Assembly: GCA_017557475.1 (NCBI GenBank)
Contig: JAFYYO010000417.1
Span: forward strand, 1 to 6,712
Source of the DNA: Bacteroidaceae bacterium
GTDB lineage: Bacteria > Bacteroidota > Bacteroidia > Bacteroidales > Bacteroidaceae
Length of the DNA stretch: 6,712 bases
Direction of reading: 5' to 3'
A program made the translations under genes and the position numbers. Positions 1 through 6,162 of the stretch are shown piece by piece (the stretch's first letter is position 1; each line of letters opens with the position of its first letter). Under the pieces are notes generated by a model. It saw nothing but the letters and a program-made list of their open reading frames with translations, had not been told where the DNA came from and did no database searches.

Positions 1-606
1 GGGAAGCCTGAAGAAGAGAGCCTCCTGTTTGCCTTGAGGCTGGCTCTTCCTGCGGCTTTGCTGGCTTTAGGAGGCATCGGATTGGTTCCTGCTTTAATGA
101 CATTCGGTTTCGTCTTTTGCGCAATTGGCGATGCAATGGGAGTATTAGGAAGCTTCGAAGGACAGATGGCTGGCTTTGCTTTGGCTCATATCTGCTTCAT
201 CACATACTTTGTCAGCAACATATGGAAGCCCCATCCTGTCGTACTTATCGCAACTACCCTACTCTGCTTGGTTCCGCTTGCTCTTGCTGCGAAGAAGATA
301 ATACCTGCGATTCACAACACTCCCATCCGAATCGGATGCATCATCTATGCTCTGCTCCTTACAGGAACGGTTTGGACGAGCATCATTCGAGCCTTCTTTG
401 AAAAGAGAAGCAGGAACGCTCTTCCCCTTGTTGCAGCATTAGGAGCCTTACTATTCCTTGTTTCCGACTTCATCCTTTCGTGGAATAAGTTTACAGAGCG
501 AATTCCGCATGCCTCGCTCTACATCATGACGACATATTATGCCGCGCTCTTGCTCCTTTTCATAGGCACTCTTCTCCCTTCCAAGCAATATGGTATCGAT
601 AGATAA
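1..606 (+). CDS. YhhN/TMEM86 family membrane protein (lysoplasmalogenase-like), 5'-truncated
   Basis: Integral membrane protein of the YhhN family. Characterised members (human TMEM86B, some bacterial homologues) hydrolyse the vinyl-ether bond of lysoplasmalogens; the substrate here is unknown. The frame is open to the left edge, giving 201 visible codons, and the real start lies upstream. A TTG at 34 could be called as a start, but it would drop the family-like KP segment at visible residues 2-3. Visible family hallmarks are the early KP, a CAIGD segment with Asp at visible residue 44, an FxxGxxxFxxAH-like stretch just after it, and a late SDF (Asp 156) followed by an N-x-F and a YY-containing last helix. 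Almost the whole sequence is hydrophobic, with several membrane segments. The 3' end overlaps the ABC-F gene by 17 bp in another frame, suggesting translational coupling. Family call is by motif recognition; the enzymatic role is inferred from the family. Confidence 0.8.
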   Translation, partial: GKPEEESLLFALRLALPAALLALGGIGLVPALMTFGFVFCAIGDAMGVLGSFEGQMAGFALAHICFITYFVSNIWKPHPVVLIATTLLCLVPLALAAKKIIPAIHNTPIRIGCIIYALLLTGTVWTSIIRAFFEKRSRNALPLVAALGALLFLVSDFILSWNKFTERIPHASLYIMTTYYAALLLLFIGTLLPSKQYGIDR

Positions 607-2488
607 TCTCAGCGTAGAATTCAGCGCCAAGCCGCTCTTCAATGACATCAGTTATGTCATAAACGACCACGACCGTATCGCTCTTGTTGGCAAGAATGGT
701 GCAGGCAAGAGCACGATGCTGAAGATTATCGCAGGTCTTCAACAGCCCACAAGCGGAACAGTCTCTGTGCCTCGAGATGCCACAATTGCCTATCTGCCAC
801 AGGTAATGGAACTCACAGACGAGCGAACCGTGAGAGAGGAAGCCGAACGAGCATTCGAGCACATCACAGAGATGAGCGATGAGCTTGAGCGTCTCAACAA
901 GCAACTTGCTGAACGAACCGATTACGAGAGTGAAGCATACATGTCTTTAGTAGAACGCTTCACGCATCTTAACGAGCATTTTCAGATGATGGGAGGCTTG
1001 AATTATCAGGCTGAATTGGAGCGAACTCTGCAAGGCTTGGGCTTCAAGAGAGAAGACTTAGACCGTCCGACAAGTGAGTTCAGCGGAGGTTGGAGGATGC
1101 GTATCGAATTGGCAAAGCTTCTGCTTCAGCACCCAGATGTGCTTCTCCTTGATGAGCCCACGAATCATCTCGACATCGAGAGCATCCAATGGCTCGAGAA
1201 CTTCCTCATGACTAGTGCAAATGCCGTTGTGCTCGTCAGTCACGACCGCGCCTTTATAAATAATGTAACGAATCGCACGATTGAGATAAGTTGCGGCAAG
1301 ATTTACGATTACAAAGTCAAATACGACGAATATGTCACGCTTCATGCTGAGCGACGAGAGCAACAGTTGCGTGCCCTCGAGAATCAACAGAAAGAGATTG
1401 CTGATGCTCGCGCCTTCATAGATCGCTTCCGTTATCAAGCCACAAAAGCCATTCAGGTTCAGCAAAAGATTCGGCAACTGGAGAAGATTGTGCCGATAGA
1501 AGTCGATGAGGTGGATAATAGTGCCCTGCATCTGAAGTTCACTTGCTCGATGAGAAGCGGAGACTTCCCTGTCATCTGTGATGAGGTGGACAAGAACTAT
1601 GGCGAGCATTGTGTCTTCAGCGGCGTAAATCTCCAGATTAGACGAGGCGAGAAGGTGGCTTTCGTAGGGCGAAATGGCGAAGGAAAAACGACACTCGTCA
1701 AATGTATTATGGGCGAGATTCCTTTCGACGGCAATCTCAAGATTGGACATAACGTGCAGATAGGCTACTTCGCACAGAATCAGGCACAACTGCTTGAAGG
1801 CGAATATACTGTCTTCGACACAATTGATCGAGTGGCAAGAGGCGACATCAGACTCAAGATAAGAGACATTCTTGGCGCTTTCATGTTTGGAGGAGAGGCA
1901 GGAGACAAGAAGGTGAAGTTCCTTTCAGGAGGCGAGAGAACCCGTTTGGCAATGATAAAGCTTCTGCTGGAACCCGTCAATTGTCTTATCCTCGACGAGC
2001 CTACGAATCATCTCGACATGCGTTCGAAGGATGTATTGAAGGCTGCTATCCGAGACTTCGACGGCACAGTTATCGTAGTGAGCCACGACAGAGAGTTCCT
2101 CGACGGACTTGTGACGAAGGTATATGAGTTTGCCGATGGTAAAGTAAGAGAGCATCTGGGAGGGATTTATGATTATCTAAGCCATCAACAGCCCCCCTCT
2201 ATCTCTCCTCTAAAGGGGGAGGAAAAAGAGGCACTCCCCCAAAGGGGGAGCGGGGATGGGTCTCTCTCTTATGCCGAGCAGAAGGCTTTAGCACGTGAGC
2301 AAAAGAGGAAGGAGAAAGCTCTGCAAGAGGCTGAGGACAAGGTGACGCAACTGGAAGCTGCAATTCGCATCATCGAAGACCAACTATCAACTCCCGAAGG
2401 CAGTCAGGATGTCTCGCTCTATGAGAAACATGGACGCTTGAAGGCTCAACTCAAGCAAGCCGAAGAGGAATGGGAAGCACTGATTTAG
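590..2488 (+). CDS. ABC-F family ATPase (ribosome-associated, Uup/YdiF/YheS-like) with a repeat-derived linker insert
   Basis: Soluble 632-residue protein with two ATP-binding cassettes and no membrane segments, the ABC-F layout. Family members bind the ribosomal E site and act on translation, stalled ribosomes or antibiotic protection. Cassette 1: Walker A GKNGAGKS at 34-41, signature SGGW at 165-168, Walker B LLLDEPTNHLD ending at 195, switch His 218. The charged helical linker at about 245-305 matches the P-site-tRNA interaction arm. Cassette 2: Walker A GRNGEGKT at 360-367, signature SGGER at 446-450, Walker B LILDEPTNHLD ending at 476, switch His 499. Residues 561-632 form a Lys/Glu-rich coiled-coil C-terminal domain as in Uup. 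All catalytic residues are intact. Residues 535-558 (PPSISPLKGE...) are low complexity and come from a palindromic repeat. The ATG at 590 is required because the first beta strand (VSIDNLSVEF) begins immediately after it. It overlaps the upstream gene. The exact subfamily, and whether it gives resistance, cannot be told. Confidence 0.95.
   Translation: MVSIDNLSVEFSAKPLFNDISYVINDHDRIALVGKNGAGKSTMLKIIAGLQQPTSGTVSVPRDATIAYLPQVMELTDERTVREEAERAFEHITEMSDELERLNKQLAERTDYESEAYMSLVERFTHLNEHFQMMGGLNYQAELERTLQGLGFKREDLDRPTSEFSGGWRMRIELAKLLLQHPDVLLLDEPTNHLDIESIQWLENFLMTSANAVVLVSHDRAFINNVTNRTIEISCGKIYDYKVKYDEYVTLHAERREQQLRALENQQKEIADARAFIDRFRYQATKAIQVQQKIRQLEKIVPIEVDEVDNSALHLKFTCSMRSGDFPVICDEVDKNYGEHCVFSGVNLQIRRGEKVAFVGRNGEGKTTLVKCIMGEIPFDGNLKIGHNVQIGYFAQNQAQLLEGEYTVFDTIDRVARGDIRLKIRDILGAFMFGGEAGDKKVKFLSGGERTRLAMIKLLLEPVNCLILDEPTNHLDMRSKDVLKAAIRDFDGTVIVVSHDREFLDGLVTKVYEFADGKVREHLGGIYDYLSHQQPPSISPLKGEEKEALPQRGSGDGSLSYAEQKALAREQKRKEKALQEAEDKVTQLEAAIRIIEDQLSTPEGSQDVSLYEKHGRLKAQLKQAEEEWEALI
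2192..2263. repeat. G/C-rich palindromic repeat inserted in frame in the ABC-F gene
   Basis: This stretch contrasts sharply with its surroundings: runs of C6 (2192-2197), G5 (2215-2219), C5 (2236-2240), G5 (2244-2248) and G4 (2252-2255). It contains a perfect hairpin, CTCCCCC at 2234-2240 and GGGGGAG at 2244-2250 with a 3-base AAA loop. A weaker hairpin with G-T pairs and one mismatch runs 2203-2210 / 2215-2222. The two halves are roughly reverse complements of each other, each following a CCC..CTCCnC..AAGGGGGAG pattern, so the whole is a double hairpin. It resembles the CCC/GGG-rich palindromic repeats scattered between genes in many Bacteroidetes (from memory, not searched). It stays open in the host frame and encodes residues 535-558. 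Boundaries are approximate. Confidence 0.75.
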
Positions 2489-2514
2489 TTAAGAGTTAAA
2501 AGTTAAAAATTAAA
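2487..2514 (+). repeat. Four-copy 7-bp tandem repeat (AGTTAAA) in the ABC-F/BASS gap
   Basis: Four consecutive heptamers: AGTTAAG (2487-2493), AGTTAAA (2494-2500), AGTTAAA (2501-2507) and AATTAAA (2508-2514). They are followed by TAATGTA and then the ATG of the next gene. The first copy includes the last two bases of the ABC-F stop codon TAG. The repeat makes up most of the 33-bp gap and is almost pure A/T. It gives the downstream gene an unstructured leader without Shine-Dalgarno, as is usual in Bacteroidetes. No Bacteroidetes -7 box (TAnnTTTG) is visible, so it is more likely a spacer within a transcript than a promoter. Confidence 0.7.
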
Positions 2515-2521
2515 TAATGTA

Positions 2522-3448
2522 ATGAAGCAGGCTTGTGATTTCATTTCCAAATGGATGGGGCTGATGGTGCTTTTGGTGGCAGCATTGGCTATGTTTGTGC
2601 CTGCTTCGTTCGCTTGGATTGAGACAAAAACCATCAACCCATTGCTGGGCGTGATTATGTTCGGAATGGGACTGACGCTCTCGCCAAAGGACTTCAAGAT
2701 TGTGCTGAGCCGTCCGAAAGACATCATCATCGGCTGCCTTGCACAATTCACTATCATGCCTTTGATGGCTTGGTTGCTGACGTTGGCCTTCTCGCTTCCC
2801 AAAGAACTTGCTCTTGGCGTGATACTTGTAGGCTGTTGCCCTGGAGGAACAGCTTCAAACGTCATCACATACCTCGCAAAAGGCGACCTTGCATTGTCTG
2901 TCGGAATGACAGCCTGCTCTACCCTACTTGCTCCTTTATTGACACCGCTTTTAGTGTTGCTGATGGCAGGGACGATGGTCGAAGTTGATACGTTGGGAAT
3001 GCTGCTGAGCATCGTCTATGTGGTGATTGCGCCCATCATTGTGGGATTGCTTTGCCAACGTTTCATTCCGCAAATCACGAAAGGCCTCACGCCCTACTTG
3101 CCTGCCCTCTCTTCCATAGTGATTGCCTTAGTGGTAGGCATCATCGTGTCGCACAACGCAAGCAACCTGCTCAAAGGCGGCATGATAGTCATTCTCGTCG
3201 TGATGCTCCACAACTTGCTTGGCCTCTCATTAGGCTTCCTGATAGGTCGTCTGCTGCGATTGGAGAAACCCAAGTGCATTGCGCTCAGCATCGAGGTAGG
3301 TATGCAGAACAGCGGCTTGGCTTCTTCGCTTGCCAACATGCACTTCGCTGCTTATCCTCTTGCCACCATTCCTGGAGCCATCTTTAGCGTTTGGCATAAC
3401 ATCAGCGGGGCTTTGACTGCAAGACTCTTTTCAAATTCAAAATCATAA
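2522..3448 (+). CDS. Bile acid:sodium symporter (BASS) family transporter
   Basis: Inner-membrane secondary transporter of 308 residues, typical for bacterial BASS proteins. It is hydrophobic throughout, with about nine to ten likely membrane helices and only short polar loops. The family fingerprint GCCPGGTASN lies at residues 104-113 and its inverted-repeat counterpart EVGMQNSG at 258-265. These correspond to the two broken crossover helices. Compared from memory with the Neisseria ASBT structure, Ser112/Asn113 and Glu258/Val259/Met261/Gln262 match sodium-site ligands, so sodium-coupled uptake is expected. BASS members carry bile acids, pyruvate, pantothenate and other organic anions, so the substrate cannot be assigned from sequence. 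The start follows an A/T-rich leader without Shine-Dalgarno, and the first hydrophobic helix begins about ten residues in. The gene ends 12 bp before the peptidase gene, suggesting co-transcription. Confidence 0.92.
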   Translation: MKQACDFISKWMGLMVLLVAALAMFVPASFAWIETKTINPLLGVIMFGMGLTLSPKDFKIVLSRPKDIIIGCLAQFTIMPLMAWLLTLAFSLPKELALGVILVGCCPGGTASNVITYLAKGDLALSVGMTACSTLLAPLLTPLLVLLMAGTMVEVDTLGMLLSIVYVVIAPIIVGLLCQRFIPQITKGLTPYLPALSSIVIALVVGIIVSHNASNLLKGGMIVILVVMLHNLLGLSLGFLIGRLLRLEKPKCIALSIEVGMQNSGLASSLANMHFAAYPLATIPGAIFSVWHNISGALTARLFSNSKS

Positions 3449-3460
3449 ACTAAACTTCAA

Positions 3461-5503
3461 ATGAAAAAGAAACATCTTATCATGGCTTTTGTTTTGACAG
3501 CAATGGCAACAGCTTGTACAACAAGCAACAAGCAACTGGCTTCAGGCATCGACCTGGCCAATCTCGACTCAACTTACCTGCCTGGTACTGACTTCTATAT
3601 GTACGCGACAGGTGGTTGGCAAAAGGCTCATCCTCTGACTGCGGAATACAGTCGATTTGGTTCGTTCGACCAACTGCAAGAGGACAACAACGAGCGTCTG
3701 CGTTCGCTCATCGAGGAAGTGTCTGCTCAGGAGAACGAGAAAGGCAGTATCGAGCAGAAGATTGCAGACCTCTACAAATCGGCAATGGATAGCGTGAACC
3801 TGAACGAACATTATTGGGGCGCGCTCGAAAGCTTCCTGCTTTGCGACGGCTACCAATGTTCTCCCGAAATCACGACGGATTGGATTGCTGAGGTTTGGCC
3901 TCGCATGCAAAGACAAGGTGTACCTGGACTTTTCGGCATGTATATCGGAGCCGACGAGAAGGACTCGAAGAACAACCTTGTAACTATCTTCCAAGGTGGT
4001 CTCACGCTTGGTCAGAAGGACTATTATGTTGACAACGACCCGAGGACTCAGGAGATTCGAAAGGCTTATCAGAAGTACATTTCCGACCTTTGTCAGCACT
4101 CTGGCTTTAGCGAAAAGGATGCCAAACGAATTGCAGAAGACGTTCTCCGCATCGAGACTCGCCTTGCCGTTGCAAGCAAGAGCAGAACGGAGCTTCGCGA
4201 CCCTGAGGCAAACTACAACAAACTTACCTACGACGAACTCAAAGAGCAGTTCCCAGGCATCAATTGGGACGGCTACTTCGAGAACTTCGGCATGGAGGGT
4301 GTGAAGGAAGTCTGCCTTGGACAGCCTAATGCCATTCACGAAGTGGAGAAAGTTCTTGCAGAAGAGACTATCGAAGCCCAGCAGAACATCTATCTCTGGC
4401 ATGCTATCGATATGGCTTCGTCCTTCATTGATGACGAAAGTCGCGCCTTGAACTTTGGCTTCTACGGCAAGGTAATGAGCGGCAAGGAAGAGGACCGTCC
4501 TCGCTGGAAGCGTGCCGTATCTGCTGTCGAAGGAGGCCTTGGAGAGGCGCTTGGCCAGCTTTATGTTGCGAAGTACTTCCCACCTGAAGCGAAGAAACGC
4601 ATGGAGAAGCTCATCAAGAACCTTCAGATTGCTCTTGGCGAACGTATCGACGTGCAGGAATGGATGAGTGACGAGACGAAGAAGGTTGCTCGTGAGAAAC
4701 TCGATGCCTTCTATGTGAAGGTAGGTTATCCTGACAAGTGGAAGGACTACAGCGACCTTGAAATAGGCGACAACTACCTCAACAACATGCTTGCAGTAGG
4801 CGAATGGGAGATAAAGGACATGATTCGCGAGAAATTCAACAAGCCCGTGGACAAGGACGAATGGTACATGACGCCTCAAACCGTCAACGCCTATTATAAT
4901 CCCACTACAAACGAGATTTGCTTCCCAGCAGGCATTCTGCAGCCTCCCTTCTTCGACATGCAGGCCGACGATGCCTTCAACTATGGCGCCATCGGCGTAG
5001 TCATCGGACATGAGATGACACATGGATTCGACGATCAGGGCAGCAAGTACGACAAGAACGGCAACCTCGTGACTTGGTGGAGCGAGGAAGATACGAAGCA
5101 ATTCGAAGAGAGGATTCAGGTGATGCGCGAGTTCCACGACAGCATCGAAGTGCTGCCTGGGCTTCATGCTAACGGTTCTCTCACGCTTGGCGAGAATATG
5201 GCTGACCACGGAGGCCTGATGGTAGCCTTCCAAGCCTTCAAGAACGCAACTAAGGACGCACCTTTGGAGACTATCGACGGCTTTACGCCAGAGCAAAGAT
5301 TCTTCCTTGCTTACGCCAACGTTTGGGGGCAGAACATCCGCGACGAAGAGATTCAGAAGCGCGTGAAGAGCGACCCGCACCAACTTGGAATGTGGCGCGT
5401 GAACGGACAGATGCCGCACATCGACGCTTGGTACGACGCCTTTGGCATCACAGAAGCCGACCCCATGTTTGTGCCAAAGGAGAAGCGTGTCACCATCTGG
5501 TAA
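3461..5503 (+). CDS. M13 (neprilysin/PepO) family zinc endopeptidase, predicted lipoprotein
   Basis: Zinc metallopeptidase of 680 residues, normal M13 length, expected to cleave oligopeptides in the periplasm or at the cell surface. A signal peptide (MKKK followed by a hydrophobic stretch) ends in the lipobox TACT with Cys19, predicting lipid anchoring. The residues after Cys19 (TTSNKQ) lack the acidic lipoprotein export signal known for surface-exposed Bacteroidetes lipoproteins, so a periplasm-facing anchor is more likely. The N-terminal half is the helical M13 domain. The catalytic domain shows the substrate-binding NAYY at 476-479, zinc motif HEMTH at 517-521 and third zinc ligand Glu578 in ENMAD (578-582). 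The sequence ends in the family-typical EKRVTIW. All catalytic residues are present. The gene lies 12 bp after the transporter gene, without Shine-Dalgarno. Peptide substrates are unknown. Confidence 0.95.
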   Translation: MKKKHLIMAFVLTAMATACTTSNKQLASGIDLANLDSTYLPGTDFYMYATGGWQKAHPLTAEYSRFGSFDQLQEDNNERLRSLIEEVSAQENEKGSIEQKIADLYKSAMDSVNLNEHYWGALESFLLCDGYQCSPEITTDWIAEVWPRMQRQGVPGLFGMYIGADEKDSKNNLVTIFQGGLTLGQKDYYVDNDPRTQEIRKAYQKYISDLCQHSGFSEKDAKRIAEDVLRIETRLAVASKSRTELRDPEANYNKLTYDELKEQFPGINWDGYFENFGMEGVKEVCLGQPNAIHEVEKVLAEETIEAQQNIYLWHAIDMASSFIDDESRALNFGFYGKVMSGKEEDRPRWKRAVSAVEGGLGEALGQLYVAKYFPPEAKKRMEKLIKNLQIALGERIDVQEWMSDETKKVAREKLDAFYVKVGYPDKWKDYSDLEIGDNYLNNMLAVGEWEIKDMIREKFNKPVDKDEWYMTPQTVNAYYNPTTNEICFPAGILQPPFFDMQADDAFNYGAIGVVIGHEMTHGFDDQGSKYDKNGNLVTWWSEEDTKQFEERIQVMREFHDSIEVLPGLHANGSLTLGENMADHGGLMVAFQAFKNATKDAPLETIDGFTPEQRFFLAYANVWGQNIRDEEIQKRVKSDPHQLGMWRVNGQMPHIDAWYDAFGITEADPMFVPKEKRVTIW

Positions 5504-5509
5504 GCAATC

Positions 5510-5575
5510 TTGGTAAACATAACGTGTGTCGTTGGCAAACATAACACGTGTCATTGGCAAACATAACGTGTGTAG
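5510..5575. repeat. Three contiguous 22-bp tandem repeats after the M13 peptidase gene
   Basis: Three head-to-tail 22-bp units at 5510-5531, 5532-5553 and 5554-5575. Each begins TTGGYAAACATAAC and continues with RYGTGTNN. Copies 2 and 3 differ from copy 1 at only a few bases, in the fifth base and the last half. Copy 2 contains the perfect 8-bp palindrome ACACGTGT (5544-5551); copies 1 and 3 have ACGTGTGT there. In the same register, 5576-5597 matches copy 1 at 13 of 22 positions and shares its final GTCG, so it may be a decayed fourth copy. A 9-base stretch around the peptidase stop codon (TGGTAAGCA, 5498-5506) also resembles the unit start. Units abut with no spacers. Function unknown. Confidence 0.85.
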
Positions 5576-5621
5576 TTGAGCAACTTCACTGCAGTCGTCG
5601 AGTTACGCTATTAGGATAAAT

Positions 5622-6029
5622 ATGAAGCGAATTGAAGTCGTAGCTGCGCTAATACACGATAGCGAAGGGCGCGTCTTTGCCACTCAGCGAGGATATGGCG
5701 ATTGGCAGGACTTCTGGGAATTCCCTGGCGGTAAGATAGAGCCAGGTGAATCGCCTGAGGAGGCCTTGAAGCGCGAGATTTGGGAAGAGCTGGAGACGAG
5801 GATTGTAGTCGAACAATTAATTAAAACAATCGAGTACGACTACCCTAAGTTTCACCTCACGATGCATTGCTTCTGGTGCAAGATAGAAAGCGGAAGCTTG
5901 ACTTTGAAAGAACACGAAGCAGCCAAATGGCTAAGGCAAGAGGAACTGGAAAGTGTGGATTGGTTGCCTGCAGATAAGGAGATTCTGGATGAGATTAGAC
6001 ACCTCATTGCATATAATAATAATGTATGA
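5622..6029 (+). CDS. NUDIX hydrolase, MutT/NudG-like (deoxy)nucleoside triphosphate pyrophosphohydrolase
   Basis: Cytoplasmic protein of 135 residues, the usual size for single-domain MutT-type enzymes, which hydrolyse NTPs or oxidised dNTPs to the monophosphate and pyrophosphate. The NUDIX box lies at residues 37-59: Gly37, Glu43 and then RE-x2-EE at 51-56, with the metal-binding glutamates Glu52, Glu55 and Glu56 present. The usual Gly after EEx is Glu58, a substitution I recall from the NudG/CTP-pyrophosphohydrolase-like subgroup (EELDT-type boxes). The preceding WEFPGGKIE (32-40) is also typical of MutT/NudG. The opening strand (IEVVAALI) starts directly after the ATG, supporting this start. 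An AGGA at 5613-5616, five bases before the ATG, is the only plausible Shine-Dalgarno in the window. Substrate (8-oxo-dGTP, 5-methyl-dCTP or other) cannot be decided. No promoter is evident in the 118-bp gap before it. Confidence 0.9.
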   Translation: MKRIEVVAALIHDSEGRVFATQRGYGDWQDFWEFPGGKIEPGESPEEALKREIWEELETRIVVEQLIKTIEYDYPKFHLTMHCFWCKIESGSLTLKEHEAAKWLRQEELESVDWLPADKEILDEIRHLIAYNNNV

Positions 6030-6052
6030 ACAGAAAAAAACTTCCCTCGCAT

Positions 6053-6083
6053 TTTGCAGTCTCAAAATAATGTCGTAACTTTG
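6053..6083 (+). promoter_or_regulatory. Bacteroidetes-type sigma-ABfr promoter for rplY
   Basis: The -33 element TTTG at 6053-6056 and the -7 element TAACTTTG at 6076-6083 are separated by 19 bases. Both match the Bacteroidetes consensus TTTG / TAnnTTTG used by the primary sigma factor. Transcription should begin about 6088-6091, leaving a leader of roughly 72 bases before the L25 ATG. This is the only well-formed promoter of this class I found in the window, and it lies immediately upstream of a ribosomal protein gene expected to be strongly expressed. Confidence 0.8.
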
Positions 6084-6109
6084 CACCCGCTTTTGAGCCG
6101 TGTGATGGC

Positions 6110-6135
6110 GAATTAAGCACTAAAGAACTTAATTT
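6110..6135 (+). other. A/T-rich hairpin in the rplY leader
   Basis: AATTAAG at 6111-6117 pairs perfectly with CTTAATT at 6128-6134 across a 10-base loop, and G6110/T6135 can add a G-U pair. It lies inside the predicted leader RNA, 27 bases before the L25 start. The stem is weak (one G-C pair), no U-tract follows, and it is not a terminator. It could be a regulatory or stabilising leader structure, or chance in A/T-rich sequence. Confidence 0.35.
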
Positions 6136-6162
6136 ATAGTAACACAAACAACATCAAAAACA

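Noticed and set aside
34..606. TTG at 34 as the start of the YhhN-family gene
   Set aside because: The frame is open to the left edge and the upstream codons include a family-like KP segment, so the gene is truncated by the window rather than starting at 34.
1058..1789. 243-codon open frame on the - strand inside the ABC-F gene
   Set aside because: The same codon-on-codon shadow effect; the sense strand contains the conserved ATPase motifs.
2192..2263. Rho-independent terminator
   Set aside because: The hairpins lie inside an intact coding frame and no T-tract follows them.
2503..3012. 169-codon - strand frame overlapping the BASS transporter gene, and the + strand frames at 2770-2988 and 3052-3387
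   Set aside because: They overlap a transporter gene with full family motifs and show only biased-composition translations.
3569..5560. 663-codon open frame on the - strand opposite the M13 peptidase gene
   Set aside because: It lies codon-on-codon against the peptidase gene, so it stays open simply because that gene avoids TTA, CTA and TCA codons. The translation shows no recognisable domain, while the sense strand has a complete M13 enzyme. Its start falls in the 22-bp repeats.
5510..5575. CRISPR array
   Set aside because: The 22-bp units abut directly with no spacers, and no cas gene is present.
6030..6162. Intrinsic terminator for the NUDIX gene
   Set aside because: The only A-run (6033-6039) is not preceded by a stable stem; no hairpin followed by a T-tract is visible on the + strand.
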